Positions 22,451-35,349 of a stretch of 64,000 bases of DNA are shown here, in pieces; positions within the stretch are counted from its first letter, which is position 1; the number at the start of each line of letters is the position of its first letter. Source of the stretch: Sequoia sempervirens (lineage: Eukaryota; Streptophyta; Pinopsida; Cupressales; Cupressaceae); contig VDFB02018358.1 of assembly GCA_007258455.2 (NCBI GenBank), positions 18,249-82,248 of the forward strand, given 5' to 3'. The translations under genes were made by a program, and so were the position numbers. The notes under the pieces are model-generated. The model was not told where the DNA came from, did no database searches, and was given only the letters and a program-made list of their open reading frames with translations.

Positions 22451-24836
22451 CTAATTTTTCCTTCCTACTGTTTGAGAGTTGGATACTTTATTGATACTTT
22501 CACCTACTGATCTATCTTGTGATAAGGGATTTGCATTATAAGCTCCTAGAATTGCATTCCTAATGGTTGGAACTCTTAATAACTCAAATGCAGAGAGACT
22601 TACCTTAAGTTTCTTGAGTTCTTCTGCAACATATATAGTGAGTTGTTCCTTACTCAGATCAATAGGAGTCTCCTTTGGATATTCCACCATCCTGTCTTTT
22701 CTTGCTTCAACACCTCTCCCTTTTGATGGATCCATTTGTGCTTGATCTTCAGAGAAATATTGTTTTGACATCGGAGGATATGGCGGATTATTGTTGGCAT
22801 TAGGATCTGGAGATGTTGTGAATTTGTTCGGTGGAATGGAGGTGGTGAAGGGACCTCCAGCCTGTGGATGTCTATGTGGCATGTCTCTCAAATCATATTT
22901 CTTAACAGGCCTCTGGAAGCTCTGCACCTCTTCAACATAAGCTTCCTCTTCATCCATGGGGCCATTGCCATTCACTATATTTTCCTTAAACAACTGTGAA
23001 ATCTCATCTCCATTGCATACCTGGTCTGCCTCTTCCTTAAGCTGGTCTGATTCTTCTTTAGGAACATTCTCTTTGCTCTGTGGAAAAGGAGCATGATTTA
23101 GTACTAACACTGATGAATCATAGGGAGTAGATGGCACCAATTCCTGACTACCTGCATTATTCTCCACTTCATACTGGAAAATTAAAGCTGTTGTCTAAAA
23201 TTTCTGACAATCTAACTTAGAATGTTGACTTGTTTTATGGAGCCTACACCATCCTGATAAAGCAGCTTCACTTAAATATACACCACTAGGAGGCTTCTCT
23301 TGATTGACTGGCTGATTGATTGGTTGATCCAATGGGGTAGGGACTCCTCCATTGTTAGGCCTCATATTCCAAGTCTCGTTCTATCTGGGTGGTTGTCTCC
23401 TATCGAACCCTTGTCCACCAACTTGACCTCTATCAAATTTTTGGCTAGAGGATTGTCCTTTATCATAATTTTGTCCTCTGTCATTATTATATCCTATATC
23501 AATGTTGTATCTTCTGTCAGGATGTTTCCCCCTATCAAAATGTTGTCCTTGTTGATTCTCTGCTATAATTAGAATGCATATTTCTCTAAGCAGCTTGCAA
23601 CTGATTGTTCTGGTTCTTTAGATAAGTCACCTCCATATTCATCTTCTTCACTTGTTTAGACAATTCATCTAGTCTCTCCTTATCAGAATTTTCGTATGGA
23701 GGTTGGCTTGCATTATTTTGGGGATATCCTACTACAGTGTTGGTATTCAAGGACTGGTTCAAGACTTCAAAATTTTAGAGATATGGGGGATAGCTAACAT
23801 GAGATTGTGGATGCAGAGGTTGATTCACACTTTGTTGGGGATAGTTGACTATAGGTGGCACTTGACTCACTGGAGGCCCTAGGTGAGGGACAAGAGGAAA
23901 ATGAGGAACTGGAGTCATGATTGGAGTATGATTGGTGAGAGCCTGATTGAGAGTTGGGACTTGTTCAGGGTGAGTAGCAGATCCTAATGATGGTAAAGGC
24001 CTAGACAAATGTTGCCTTAAAGCAGTGCTAACCTTCATAGCCTCTGCATATGCTTCAAGTAGGGTATTAGGAGGGTTATTTCTCCACTTCATGAAGGTGG
24101 TTTTCATACTATCAAGTCCCTCATAATAGACTTCTAAAGCAGTGGCTTCATCAACAGCATAGGGGGCCTGCAGTCGGGTATAGGCACGATGAAACCTATT
24201 GTTAAAGGACCCTATAGGCTCATGACTTCTCTTTTAAAATTATGAATTGAAGATAGATCTCATTGGGACTAATGGGAATCCTAAACTTCTATAGGAATGC
24301 AGTCTCTAGTTCAGTCCAATGCTAGATAGACCCGACAGGTAAGTGATTATACCAATAGAATGCATCTTCTCCTAAGGAATAAGGAAAGAGCCTACATGCT
24401 ACATCCTCATGATTGATTCCCCTATCCTTAAGGCTGGTCTGAAAGATCCTGATGTGTTCCTCAGTAGTTCTATTGGGATCATTAACATGGAACTTTGAAC
24501 AAAAGTGCTCAGGGTTCTTGGGCATGACATTGTAATTGGTGAAAGTCAATGGAGATGGGTTATTAGCTAGGAAAGCCATTGGTGGAGGTGGGGGTGGTAA
24601 TGGTCGATTTATGGTTGGCTGAGGTTGTTGGATGGGAATGTCCTCAGATGAAGATGAAGATGAACTTGATGAAGATGAGAATGATGGAGGTGGTTGGGTG
24701 GATGATGATTCTCCCCTTTTGCTAATCCTTCTTGACCTAGTAGGGGCTGGTAATTCTTGAAATTCCTTCTCTCCTGGAGTAGATCTGGGTCTTCAGAGAA
24801 TCTTTTAGGAGAGATAGCAGGAAAAAATTGATCCAT
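22451..24836 (-). pseudogene. Gypsy-2 gag
   Basis: The minus strand starts with ATG at 24836 (MDQFFPAISPKRFSEDPDLL), 14 bases after the primer site. A Ser-rich and Pro-rich linker leads to the gag core with PEHFCSKFHVNDPNRTTEEHI and LFPYSLGEDAFYWYNHLPVG, the retrotransposon-gag signature. Then come a Pro/Gln-rich region (about 24000-23770), a coiled-coil-like LDELSKQVKKMNMEVTYLK, an Arg/Asp/Gly-rich tract (DRGQNYDKGQ type), and WCRLHKTSQHSKLDC at 23252-23207, an atypical zinc knuckle. Frameshifts are needed near 24772, 24220 and 23590, in contrast to the frameshift-free pol. Stops near 23385, 23196 and 22451 are TAG at probable Gln codons. Confidence 0.8.
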
Positions 24837-24850
24837 CTTGCTTATTCAGG

Positions 24851-24867
24851 CCCTCCTTCTAGTGCCA
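24851..24867 (-). promoter_or_regulatory. Gypsy-2 primer-binding site
   Basis: The minus strand reads TGGCACTAGAAGGAGGG, beginning with the TGG expected opposite a tRNA CCA end, between the LTR end (24871) and the gag start (24836). The primer tRNA is not identified; the sequence differs from the gypsy-1 primer site. Confidence 0.6.
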
Positions 24868-24870
24868 ATC

Positions 24871-25208
24871 TGTTGTTGTGCAGAAAACATCATCAACAAA
24901 AGGAAAAATGGAAGAAGCAAGTAACTGCTTAATTATACTTTTCCATCCACACTACAAATACATTGTCTAAAGGCCAAGCAGATGCCAAAACCTTTCTAAT
25001 CTGTTTCAAATGAGAACTTCATATTCTTTTGTTGTGTCATAAATTGTCACCCTTGAAAATTTCACACTATTTTTTGCTCCCCCTTAAGTTGTTGGACCTA
25101 ATTGAGCACCTAATTTCCTAAATTATGCACTCCATGGCCCATTTTAAACAACCAGCGATAAATTGCAAATGAAAAACAAATGCAATCATTTAATACTTTT
25201 CCTCGACA
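24871..25208 (-). repeat. Gypsy-2 5' LTR, right limit uncertain
   Basis: The 3' end of the LTR is clear on the minus strand: GCACAACAACA at 24871, next to the primer site. The start is ambiguous: TGTGAAATTTTC at 25066 (after a purine tract AAGGGGGAGCAAAAAATAG) or TGTCGAGGAAAAG at about 25208. A purine tract directly outside a 5' LTR is unexpected. It would fit this LTR also being the 3' LTR of the element carrying the ORF at 25890-27721. Confidence 0.4.
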
Positions 25209-25889
25209 CCCTAATTCCCAAAAAATAGTGTTGGGATGTAGTTGCCCAAGGCGACTTAGTCCCCCTATTTTGGCTCCAAATTCAAATATGTCAGTGTCAA
25301 AATTTTATTATTTAAATTTCAAATGCCCAAAGTTGGTTTTGGGATTTAATTTTTGGGAAATTAGAATAATTACATATACCTAGTTTTTGCATCATTTGAA
25401 AACTAACAAGTAATTATTGGAGAAATTATTGTCAAGAGCATTATTAAGAAAGTGAAGAGTAGCATTTCAAAGATTTATTGCAGCAATTCAAGATCCAAGA
25501 ATCATGTCAAAGTGTATGTGAGTTCATGTTCATGTTTGTGAAGACTAATCCTTGTAGGTCTCCAAGGTCTTCAACCAATTCAAGCAAGCAAGGTCCAAAA
25601 CCTTGAGGATATTTGTATGACTTTAATCCTTCAAGGAATCCATTGAAGGGTGGTAAGTTGCAGCACTTGACCAGATGGACAAGTTCTCATGCCTTGGGTT
25701 AAATCCTGAGCCAAAGCAAAGTGCATCTACTTTCTCCTCATATGCCAAAATTGGGTCATTTCCCTCTTGTATTTAGATTGTATCAAATGCAATAGTAGAT
25801 GATATGTCCCACCCTAGTAAGAGAAAACACGCGCCACTCTTTACCAATTCCTTTCCCTTCTGAGTTTTTCATGTTTACCATTTCAACAT
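25209..25889. other. Non-coding repeat sequence, no gene recognised
   Basis: A second purine-rich tract (minus AAAATAGGGGGACTAAG, about 25270-25254) lies here. Otherwise the stretch has no recognisable coding sequence. It probably belongs to the 3' non-coding part of the element whose ORF ends near 25890. Confidence 0.3.
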
Positions 25890-27721
25890 CTACCTATTTC
25901 CAAAATTGGGCAATGATTTCCTTTTTCTTTTCATCAATGAGTTGTTTCTCCTATAATGTGTTTTCCAAATCCTCACCTTTCTTCCTAAGGATAAAATCTT
26001 TGAATTCTTTAAAATGGTGATGAATTTATCATCTTCCATGAACTCAGAGCAAGCTAATTCTTTCACATCATCAACCACCTAATCTCCATTTTTAAAATTT
26101 ATTAACCTTCTTTCACTAGATGGTTTCTCAACCATAACCCTAGCAGGAGGACACATCACTTGAGCCACATCACAATCATTTGGAAATTCATCAGGACCTA
26201 TGGGATAATCCACCAAACATTTTGTAGGGGGAGCTACTTGCTGCAAAGGTGTAATGATTTTAGGGGTTGGTTGGTCAATTATTTGGGATGAGGAACTAGG
26301 CGTATCCTTCTAAGGTATCTTTAAAGGCACATTAGCTAGTAAATTTCTTGCATTTTCAAGGATTGTCATGATCCTAAGAATTGGATAAGGGATTAAATTT
26401 TTGTGTGTGTGCACTTATAGGAAGGGTCCACTCATTTTCTCCTTTCTTTTGCTATCAGAATATTGACACATTTTCCCTCCTTTTTATGGCTTTTGAATTT
26501 GAGGAACATTTTTTTATTAAATCATCAATTGGATCATAATCATGAATAAATGGGGCAAGCTTATACTTAGTCCTAGAATCATGAATAAAATGCTCAAGAT
26601 CACATTTTCTTATCTTATCTACCCTCATTCTATAGGGTAGTAGCTTGCTTAGAAATAATTCTAACCCTTCTATAGTTGTGACTTGAAAGTCAAAGAATAT
26701 CAATATAGAGGGTATAATTGCATGCTTTTTATAATTGCTAAAATGAGTCTTGTTTGACTCACTTAATTTCCATACAATCTCCAAATATGAATTCTATTAG
26801 GAACATATTTAGGTAGGATGTGGGGTGCCACTGGGGAGCCATAAACCTTGATAACTGTAGCATCTGAATAGAAGAACCAGTCTCCCCAATTGTGGTCAAA
26901 ACCTAATTCAGGTTCAAGCTCTTTTGGTCTTAGAAATATTTTTACCTCTTTTGATAATCCCCAGTCAAATATATGGCCTATATTTTTGAAGACATCCCTA
27001 AAAAAATACTCCTAAAAAATACTATAATTCATTGCATTACAATTATTTTCCATATATATGTTCATTCTTATATTGGGAGCATCTACTTCTGAGCATCAAA
27101 AGCTTTGATTTGCATGTGATGGGACCATATATTTCTTCTACACCGTACAAAAAAATGTGGTATAAAATAGAATACCACTTGATGTGTACAATGCTTTCAT
27201 TCTCCTTAATGGCACACAGGGCTTTATGAATCCCATATGAAATAGAGGTTGCATAATCATAAGGCTTGTTGACATCCCTACTTTGGATGCCAACTACCAA
27301 CACCATTATGTTTACTAGTATTTGGGTTTTGCAATCCATGCCTAATACTTGACACAAAGAAAAATATGTCTTCACAAAATAGTCCCCAAAGACATGTCAT
27401 AATTAAAGGGCTCCAGCTCTCCACTAGCAAACCTCTTTAATTCCCTATTTTCTCCTCTTGGTCTAAAACATGGAAACCATTTCACCATGCAGTTATCTCT
27501 TAACCTTTGTTATTCCTTGGTTAATTCCCTAAATCAATGGGAAGTTGAGAATCCATGTCTAAGTCGAAAACATTGTAGATGCAATTTTTGTCCAAGGTTA
27601 TTAAAGGAACACCCTTTCCTATGACAATAGTTATGGTGTCTAGGTTGTATGCCATACCAACAACTCTAATTGATTCAACATTCAAGAAGACATTAGGGCA
27701 TACCAATATCCCCACCCCCAA
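25890..27721 (-). pseudogene. Unknown retroelement-borne ORF, second family member, frameshifted
   Basis: The minus strand reads MGVGILVCPNVFLNVESIRV, then VPLITLDKNCIYNVFDLD (27620-27560). Further on come NKPYDYATSISYGIHKALCAIK and HIKWYSILYHIFLYGV (about 27260-27140). Next are GDWFFYSDATVIKVYGSPVA, ECD-type CDLEHFIHDSRTKYKLAPF, and a lysine-rich, coiled-coil-like end (LGRKVRIWKTH, MKRKRKSL). At least three frameshifts and several stops break it. The pattern I-S-x3-H-x2-L-x3-K then S-x-L-x-Y is shared with the ORF at 4699-3053, as is the earlier L-x-x-I-x-x-V/I-F block. Function unknown; I infer an element-borne family. Confidence 0.45.
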
Positions 27722-29684
27722 TCTCCAAATATTACAAATTAGTCATTCTACTAGACACTTCTAAAGCAATACTTGAAAAGTATGTAACCATGGATGGGGA
27801 TGCTAACATCTCAACAACATTCATTTTCATCTATTATTCTATTTTCCAAAATTCCCACCCCTAACTGAATCTAGGTATTTTTGAAGACCCTAGTAATTGA
27901 GTTATTATGTCATCATCTTGACCCCTTTTAACTCCCCTTAAAGCCTCAACCATTTTTACAGGGTTAAGGTTTTGAGAATATAAAACTAGGGCTTAGGGAT
28001 TTTGATCTTTTAAGAAGATTTCTTTAAAACTCAAACAATATACTTCCTTTTCAACACCCTAATTTACTTGGTAAACCAAAAAAAATCTCTTTTATACCAA
28101 AATGCAACAGAAAAGGTGTGAATTAACTTACTACTTTTTGCTTTCCATAAACCCTAGAATGTTGCAAAAAACACTCGTTCGCTAGAAAATCTCAACAAAT
28201 CTACTCTACACCCTTTTCTTTATGCTTCGAATGATTCAAATGCATGCAATTAAGAAAATTTAATTAAAAATTAGGTAGATATTGATCAAATCTGCCATCA
28301 ATACCTTTGCATGCTTGAAGGTGTGACCAATGGTAACCATTTTCCATTTTTGAATTTGGGTCATCAATTAGATGAAGATTAGTGGTTATCACGGAGATTT
28401 GAAAATTCTTTAGGAAAAAAATCATTCTTTCTTTGTTACTACAAATTTTGGACACATGTCATTATTTTGAGATTTTGTGGAGGCAAAAGGAACTTGAAAC
28501 TTTCTTTTGCAAAGAAGGAAACTCATGTGAAATCAAACAAAGTAACAAGGAGAGACACGTAGTGCGATTTTAGGAGCTCACTGAAAGAACCAAAAGAACA
28601 TAAAATCTTTTCCAATATAAGAATCTTGCACGAAAAGGAATGAAAGCTTGTGGGTAACATGATATAGGTAAAAATTAGCTTAAGACCACAAAAATACTTT
28701 TTGGGGATTTGTGAGAAGAAAAAGATAAAATCAAAAGTTTCCTCAAAGGTTATAGCCAGCACGATTCAATTGAAAGCTGACATTTGGTGTTGATTAGGAC
28801 TAATATGGAACTACTCAACGAGTTCATCTTCAAATAAGTTAAAATATTTTAAAGCATGTTTAGTAACCATAAAAACTTAGGTTACTAATAAAGGGGGTCG
28901 GTAACATATGATTGAAAAGAAATTTTTGGACAATTTAAGCTACCGGGAACTAAAAGGAAGGTTACCATTCAAAAATAATTGAAGAACACAAAACTTAATA
29001 TTTGATTGGGAGAAGACCCATACATGTCAAAAATGATGGGAAGATGAAATTCATTTCATAATCTTGCAAGAAGGTAAAGGTAAAATGAAAAGTGCTCACG
29101 AAGTGAATGAAGTGTGTGAAATGATACCACGTGTCTTTTTGGGCTCGACAAAGCATAAAAGGTTAAGCAATATTTTAAAAGCACATATAAGGAACAAGCT
29201 TAATTGGTGCTTAGGTAAAGGGGGACTAGTCAAACACAAAGTGCGGCCCTTGAAGATGTAACTTAAGAGATCAAAAAACTAGAACAGGTCATCAACACAA
29301 ATTTATAACAAAAGTGTAAGGACTTTGCAAGAGTTTAGGGTTTCTTCAAAACCCTAATGCAATTTCATAGAAAGCCTTAAAAATATGACTATTTAGTATA
29401 TTTCAAAGGAATTTGGACAATCTAAGAAGTAAAATTTTAACAAGTGACACCACTAGTTGTAAGAAATGATCTTGAAAACTCTAGTTTGACCATCTATGTA
29501 AATATTTCCCCCTTTTATATGTTTGGCTTCTTAATTTGGTTGATTTTTTTTTTATTATCCTTGGGGTTGTCTTGAGGATGACAACTAAGGCTTGAAACCA
29601 CAACTTTTCAAGTAGAGACAATATTCTTGATAGGTTGGTTCCTTTGTTGGTTGCATTACAACCAACCTTACCCCTATCAACCAT
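27722..29684. other. AT-rich stretch, no gene recognised
   Basis: The part next to 27721 may hold a badly decayed N-terminal end of the minus-strand ORF. The rest, up to the copia insertion site, has no recognisable coding sequence, RNA gene or element end. It shows pairs of short A/T runs and no tandem repeat. Confidence 0.3.
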
Positions 29685-29689
29685 AGTCC

Positions 29690-31182
29690 TGTTGTAGGTA
29701 TGAGCAAGTTTGGTGGTGTTGTCATTAATGTTGTCATTGATGTCAACATAGTTCAATATGTTGCAGATTGTACGTGCATGGCTGAGATTTTGCTGAGATT
29801 TTGTGAGTACATGGAGCTATCTTTATAGTGTTGCAGATGTGTTGGTTTGATAAGTTTCCAAGTGCTTTTGAGAAAATTAAATAAAGAAGAGAAAACAAAA
29901 TGTTGAAAGTGTTCAAAATTTTCTCTAGTATGTGCTCTGCATTTCTTCTATGTTGATCCTATGCTTATGCGGACCTAAAGGTTTGATAATGGTGATTTAA
30001 TGGTGATATCTCCCAAGTTTTAGCTTTTGGTGTGATGGTATGTGAACTGTTTTGACAAAGTTGGTATTTTGTGGATTGGGAGAAACATTGTTGCTCTGCA
30101 ATTTTTCTCTATTTCGTTTCAGATCTTGTGGATCTGGAATATGTCTTGTGAAGGTCTTTTCTATGCTTTGGAAAAGAGGTTTGAAGATTAGTTATCCAGA
30201 AGCTATGTTTCAGTAATTCAGTGTGAAGTTTATACAGTTCAGATGGACTAATGAAAGATGTTCAATGATTGAATTTTGTTGTTTTTCTATAGATGTATTT
30301 GGAAGATTCTGAAGTGTATTCTCGTGCATAAGGAAATGTGTCATGGCATCTACGTGTCATCTTCTTGTTGGGAAGCATGTACATCAATGATTATTTGTGT
30401 TTTCATTTGGTTTGGCCGACCTGGTGTCTACACTTCATTCGAAGAATAAAATTAATTTGAGGAAGCATTTAATTGATCTAAGGCATTATTTTTCGGTCTT
30501 GGTTAAATGTTTTATTGGTCCACTCTTATTCCTTTCCACCGCAGGAATTTTGAATTGTCAACCTATTTTGAATTTATGAAATGAGGTATTTGTGGCCAAC
30601 CTTGGAGAAAGTTTCTAAGGTTGGGGATGGTATAAAAGCAAGTCAAAGTGTGAAGAGTTGTATGACAGTATGATGCAAAGTGACGAAAGTGAGCCACAAA
30701 TCATAAGAGCATAAGTGTGTGTGTGAGCTATGATAACAGTTTTTCAGTGTGTTGAAGGAAGTGAGTTGAAGGTTTATGCAATCCTGTGGATGTGCATTAA
30801 TTGTTGTGGTGGATCTTTTTTTCTCTTTTGTATATGTAGGCAATGAAACTCCTTGTTGGATAGTGAGTCCTTTTTGTAGGTAGTGAGCCTTTGTATTTGG
30901 ACAGTGAGTCCTCTTCTAGGCAATGAGCCCTTCACAGTGAGCCTTTGTTTTATAATCTTTTATATTGTGAGTTAATCCTCATCATGGTTTTTCCCTCATT
31001 GGGTTTTCCACGTAAAAAATTGGTGTTCATTGTGTTGATTTTCTTTCTATTATTTATGTTTCATGCTCTTACTTAATAACAAAACAATGTGGTTTTGGAA
31101 TTAATAAGTATTGAATTTTTAAGTTTGAATTGTGTGACAACTGATTCACCCCCCCTCTCAGTTGTCCTGCGCCTGTTTAACA
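29690..31182 (+). repeat. 5' LTR of the copia element (1493 bp)
   Basis: It begins TGTTGTAGGTATGAG and ends CCTGTTTAACA. Compared with the 3' LTR it keeps an extra 82-bp block (about 30667-30750) and a segment near 30890-30940. It lacks about 24 bp present in the 3' LTR near 35970. Its tail has the CACGTAAAA and CCCCCCTCTCAGTTGTCC blocks shared with the other copia-type LTRs in the window. Confidence 0.95.
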
Positions 31183-31184
31183 AT

Positions 31185-31196
31185 TGGTATCAGAGC
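31185..31196 (+). promoter_or_regulatory. Primer-binding site, initiator Met-tRNA type
   Basis: TGGTATCAGAGC lies two bases after the 5' LTR. It is the standard plant Ty1/copia primer site, complementary to the 3' end of initiator methionine tRNA. Confidence 0.95.
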
Positions 31197-31239
31197 TTTG
31201 GTTCCTTGTTGTTGAGCTTAATCACTTAAGGATGATTTG

Positions 31240-34200
31240 ATGGTGCATAAGTTGGTGATCCCTATGTTCAATGGAACTGGATGCAATGAATGGAAGGGAC
31301 AGATGAAATAATATATTATCTCCTTTGGTTTTAAGACCTAGAAGGTTGTTGAGACAGAGTATACACCCTCGTTTGGTGGTCTTACTACTGCAGATGAGAT
31401 CTCTTCTTATGAGGAAAATGAGAAGGAAAAGTATGCTATTGCAGTGGTTTATCTAAAAATGAGTGAGTGAAGGTTTCTTCTTTGGAAACTGCATATGAAT
31501 TTGAGAACAAGTTGGAGGATATGTATGAAGGAAATGAAAGAGTGAAATTGATAGAGAAGCTGGCGATAAATTGCAGATTTGTGAATCTGAAGGTGGAAGA
31601 AGGTGAAGAGTTTACAAGTTTCTTTCAGAGAGTTGAACTAACTACAAATGAATTTAGAAATCAAGGAGGAAAACTATTAGATGAAGATATAATTGAGAAG
31701 ATCTTGATAACCTTACTAGAGTGCTACAGTGATAAGATCTCAGTTATTGAAGAAGTATATAATCCTAAGACTTACACTTTGGAACAGTTGTTCGGCACCT
31801 TACAAGCATTTGAGTTGAGAAAGTTCTGGAAAGAAGAAAAGATAGAAGAAAAGACAAAAATGGAATTTAAGGCATTGAAGATTGAAGAGGAACCAGATAG
31901 TGATGGTGTTGATGAGTTGGAAGCAAACTTCACCAGGAAGCTAAAGAAAGGAACTGAAAAGTATAAAGGTATGTTTCCCTTTAAATTTTTTAGTTGTGAT
32001 AATATTGGCCATTATGCTTTGAGATGTTCGAATAGAGTTGTGCATAAGAAGAAAAAGGATTATAAGGATAAGGATAGGAAGGATAAGAAATATAAGAAGT
32101 TATACTATGTTAAAGAAGAAGCAGGAATTTTTGATGATGAATCTGAGAATGAGGTTGATGATAGTGAATGCTTATTCTTAGCTTTGGAATGTAAATTTGT
32201 ATCCAATAACCCTCGAAAATGTGTAAGCAAGAAGGCTCCAAAGAGTAAGAGAAATAGGATGGAAGGTACTTTGGTTACCATTTTTCATGCAAGACAGGAT
32301 GAAGACTACTGGGTAATTGATAGTGGATGTTCTAATCACATGACCAGAGATAAGAGTAAGTTCACTAAACTTGAGAAATATGATGGTGGTTTAGTTATGT
32401 TTGGTGACGATTCAGGAGCAAAGATATGTGGGAAGGGTTCAATTAGTTTTGATGGAGTGCATAGTATTGATGATGTATATTATGTGAAGGGTTTGAGGCA
32501 TAACCTTCTAAGTGTTGTTCAGATGTGTAGCAATGGTTTTAAACTTGTGTTTTAGAATAATACCTATGAAATCATAAAAGGATCTAGGAGTGGAGATATG
32601 ATTGCTACTATAAGAAGAACTCATGGAAATATCTATTAGTTGACAGGAGTTGATGATCATTTCCTTGTACCTCAAATCAGTGAAAGTTGGTTATGTCACC
32701 AGAGAATGGGACATTTGAATTTTGATAACTTGGTCAAGATCAATGCAAAAGAGATTGTTCAAGGACTACCTAGAATCACAAGACCTAGTAATGCTATTTG
32801 CAGAAGTTATCAATTGGGGAAATAGACAAGATGTAGCTTTAAGGGAAAAGAGCATTCTACTACCAGAATGCTAGAGTTAATTCATACTGATCTTTGTGGT
32901 TCGACTAGGACTGGAAGCCTGAATGGTGATAGATATTTCATGTTGCTTATTGATGATTATACTCAAATGACATGGGTTGATTTTCTTAGATAAAAGACTC
33001 AAGCTTTGGATAGGTTTAAGGTATTCAAAGCAAAAGTGGAAAATGAAGTAAACTTAAAAATCAAGTGTTTGAGATCTGATAGAGGTGGAGAATTCACCGC
33101 TAGTGAATTTAATGCATTATGTGAACAACATGGCATAAGAAGACAATTTTCTACTCCGAGAACCCCTCAATAGAATGCAGTAGTTGAAAGGAAAAATTAG
33201 ACAATACAAGAAGTTGTTAAAATCATGATGAAAGAATCAAATGTACCGAATGTGTACTGGAGAGAAATGATACATACTGTTGTTTATGTTCTTAATAGAG
33301 TTCAGATTAGACACAACAACACTAAGACTTATTTTGAGTTATGGATTGGTAAGATTCCTACATTGAAGTATTTCAATGTATTTGGATGCAAATGTTATAT
33401 TAAAAGAGATGATGAAAATCTTGGAAAGTTTGATGCTAGATGTGATGAAGGAATCTTTCTTGGGTACTCTACTACTAGCAAAGCATACAGATGATTTAAA
33501 AAAAGATTGAGAAAGATTGTTGAAAGTGCTAATGTGAAAGTTGATGAAGACATACATAGACCTATTGAGATTAGTGAAGTTGAACCTGATGATCTCATCT
33601 ATGGGCATGTACCTGAGGAGAACAAGGAGAATGAAGAAGAAGAGAAAGAAGAACAAGTGGAAGAAGGAGGAAAAGAAAATGAACCAAAACCTACTATTAG
33701 AACTCCTAAGTATGTTCAGAAGAATCATCTGAAGGATCGGATAATTGGAGATAAAAGTGAAGATGGGAAGACAAGAAGCAGAGTTGTAGCTAAGGAAAAT
33801 TTGTGTCTATTATCTAAAATTGAACCCAAATCTGTAAGTGAAGCATGTGAAGATGAGAGTTGGATGAGAGCTATGAAAGAAGAATTGCAATAGATAGAAA
33901 AGAATCAAACATGGGAACTAGTCCCTAGGCTTGTGAGTAAAAATGTGATTGGTTTGAAATGGGTGTTCCAGAATAAGCTGAACGAAAGTGGAGAAGTCAT
34001 AAGGAATAAGGCAAGACTGGTATGCAAGGGATATTCACAAGTTGAAGGTCTAGATTTTGAAGAAACATTTTCCCCTGTGGCCAGAATGGAAGCTATAAGG
34101 ATGTTTTTGGCTTTTTCTACCCACAAAGAGTTCAAAGTGTATCAGATGGATGTTAAGTCAACATTTATGAATGGTGAGTTGGAGGAAGAAGTGTACATGG

Positions 34201-35349
34201 AGCAACCTAAAGGGTTTTAGTTGTCTGACAAACTGGACATGGTTTGTAAGTTGAAGAAGGCATTGTATGGACTGAAGCAAGCTCCCAGAGCTTGGTATGC
34301 AAGAATGGACAAATATCTGACAAAGCAATGATTCAACAAAGGTTCTGCTGACAACAATATTTACTTCAAAGTGCAAGGTAACAAAATGTTGATAGTAGTT
34401 GTTTATGTTGATGATATCATTTTTGGTGGAAACAAAGGTATGTGTAAAAAAATTGCTGAAGAGGTGCAAAAAGAATTTGAGATGTCTATGATCAGTGAAT
34501 TAAATTTCTTTCTTGGTCTACAAGTGAATCAAACTGATAAAGGGATATTCATTTCACAATCTAAGTATGTAAAAGATTTGTTGAAGAAGTTTGGGATGGA
34601 TGATTCCAAATTGGTTTGTACTCCTATGGTAACCGGATGTAAACTTAGCAAAGATGATGAATCTACTAAGACTGGTCAGAGTAAATATAGATCTATGATT
34701 GGTGGATTGTTGTACCTTACTGCTACCATATTAGACATTATGCATGCAGTGTATTTAGTTGCCAGATTCCAAGCAAATCCTAAAGAGGCACATGTTGTAG
34801 TTGTAAAGAGGATATTTAGATATCTGAAAGGTACACTGGATTATGGACTATGGTATCCTAAGAGTAATGATTTCATCCTAAGTTCTTATACAAATGTTGA
34901 TTGGGTCGGATGTGTAGATGATTGGAAGAGTACCAGTGGTGGTGCTTTCTTTCTTGGTAGAATATTATTTTCATGGTTGAGAAAAAAGCAAGACTATGTT
35001 TCGTTATCCACAATAGAAGCAGAATATATAACTGCACCATCCTGTTGCACACAAGTTCTATGGATGAAGCAGACACTGAAAGACATTGGTGTGGTATGTG
35101 ATGAGCCTATTTCTATTTTCTGGGACAACACAAGTGCAATAAACATTTCAAAGAACCTAGTTATGCATTCAAGAACAAAACACATATTTATCAAGTATCA
35201 TTTTCTGAGAGAAAAAGTGTTGGAGAATGAGGTCAGATTGGAGTATGACAACAAAAAAACAAATTGCAGACATATTTACTAAGGCTCTTCTGAAGGATAC
35301 TTTTGAGCATCTTAAGAAGATGTTGGGGGTCATTGGCCCATCGAACTAG
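31240..35349 (+). pseudogene. Copia gag-pol polyprotein
   Basis: Gag begins at ATG 31240 (MVHKLVIPMFNGTGCNEWKG), shifts frame near 31467 and continues through a UBN2-type gag core (LEDMYEGNERVKLIEKL). It has one CCHC-like knuckle whose first Cys is Phe (KFFSCDNIGHYALRC, about 31985-32030). Protease has DYWVIDSGCSNHM (about 32308). Integrase has LCHQRMGHLNFDNL, DLCGSTRTGS and RGGEFTASEF with stops near 32823, 32990, 33172 and 33199. RT has [44 protein letters not shown] and the active site YVDDIIF (about 34408). RNase H has the STSGGAFFLG and DNTSAINISKN regions. From 31467 to about 35250 one frame holds. A last shift in an A-run near 35255 precedes the end QIADIFTKALLKDTFEHL with a TAG at 35347-35349. 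Confidence 0.93.

Noticed and set aside
31185..31196. Possible tRNA gene at the TGGTATCAGAGC sequences
   Set aside because: Only the 3'-end complement is present right after LTR ends; no cloverleaf can be formed, so these are primer sites.
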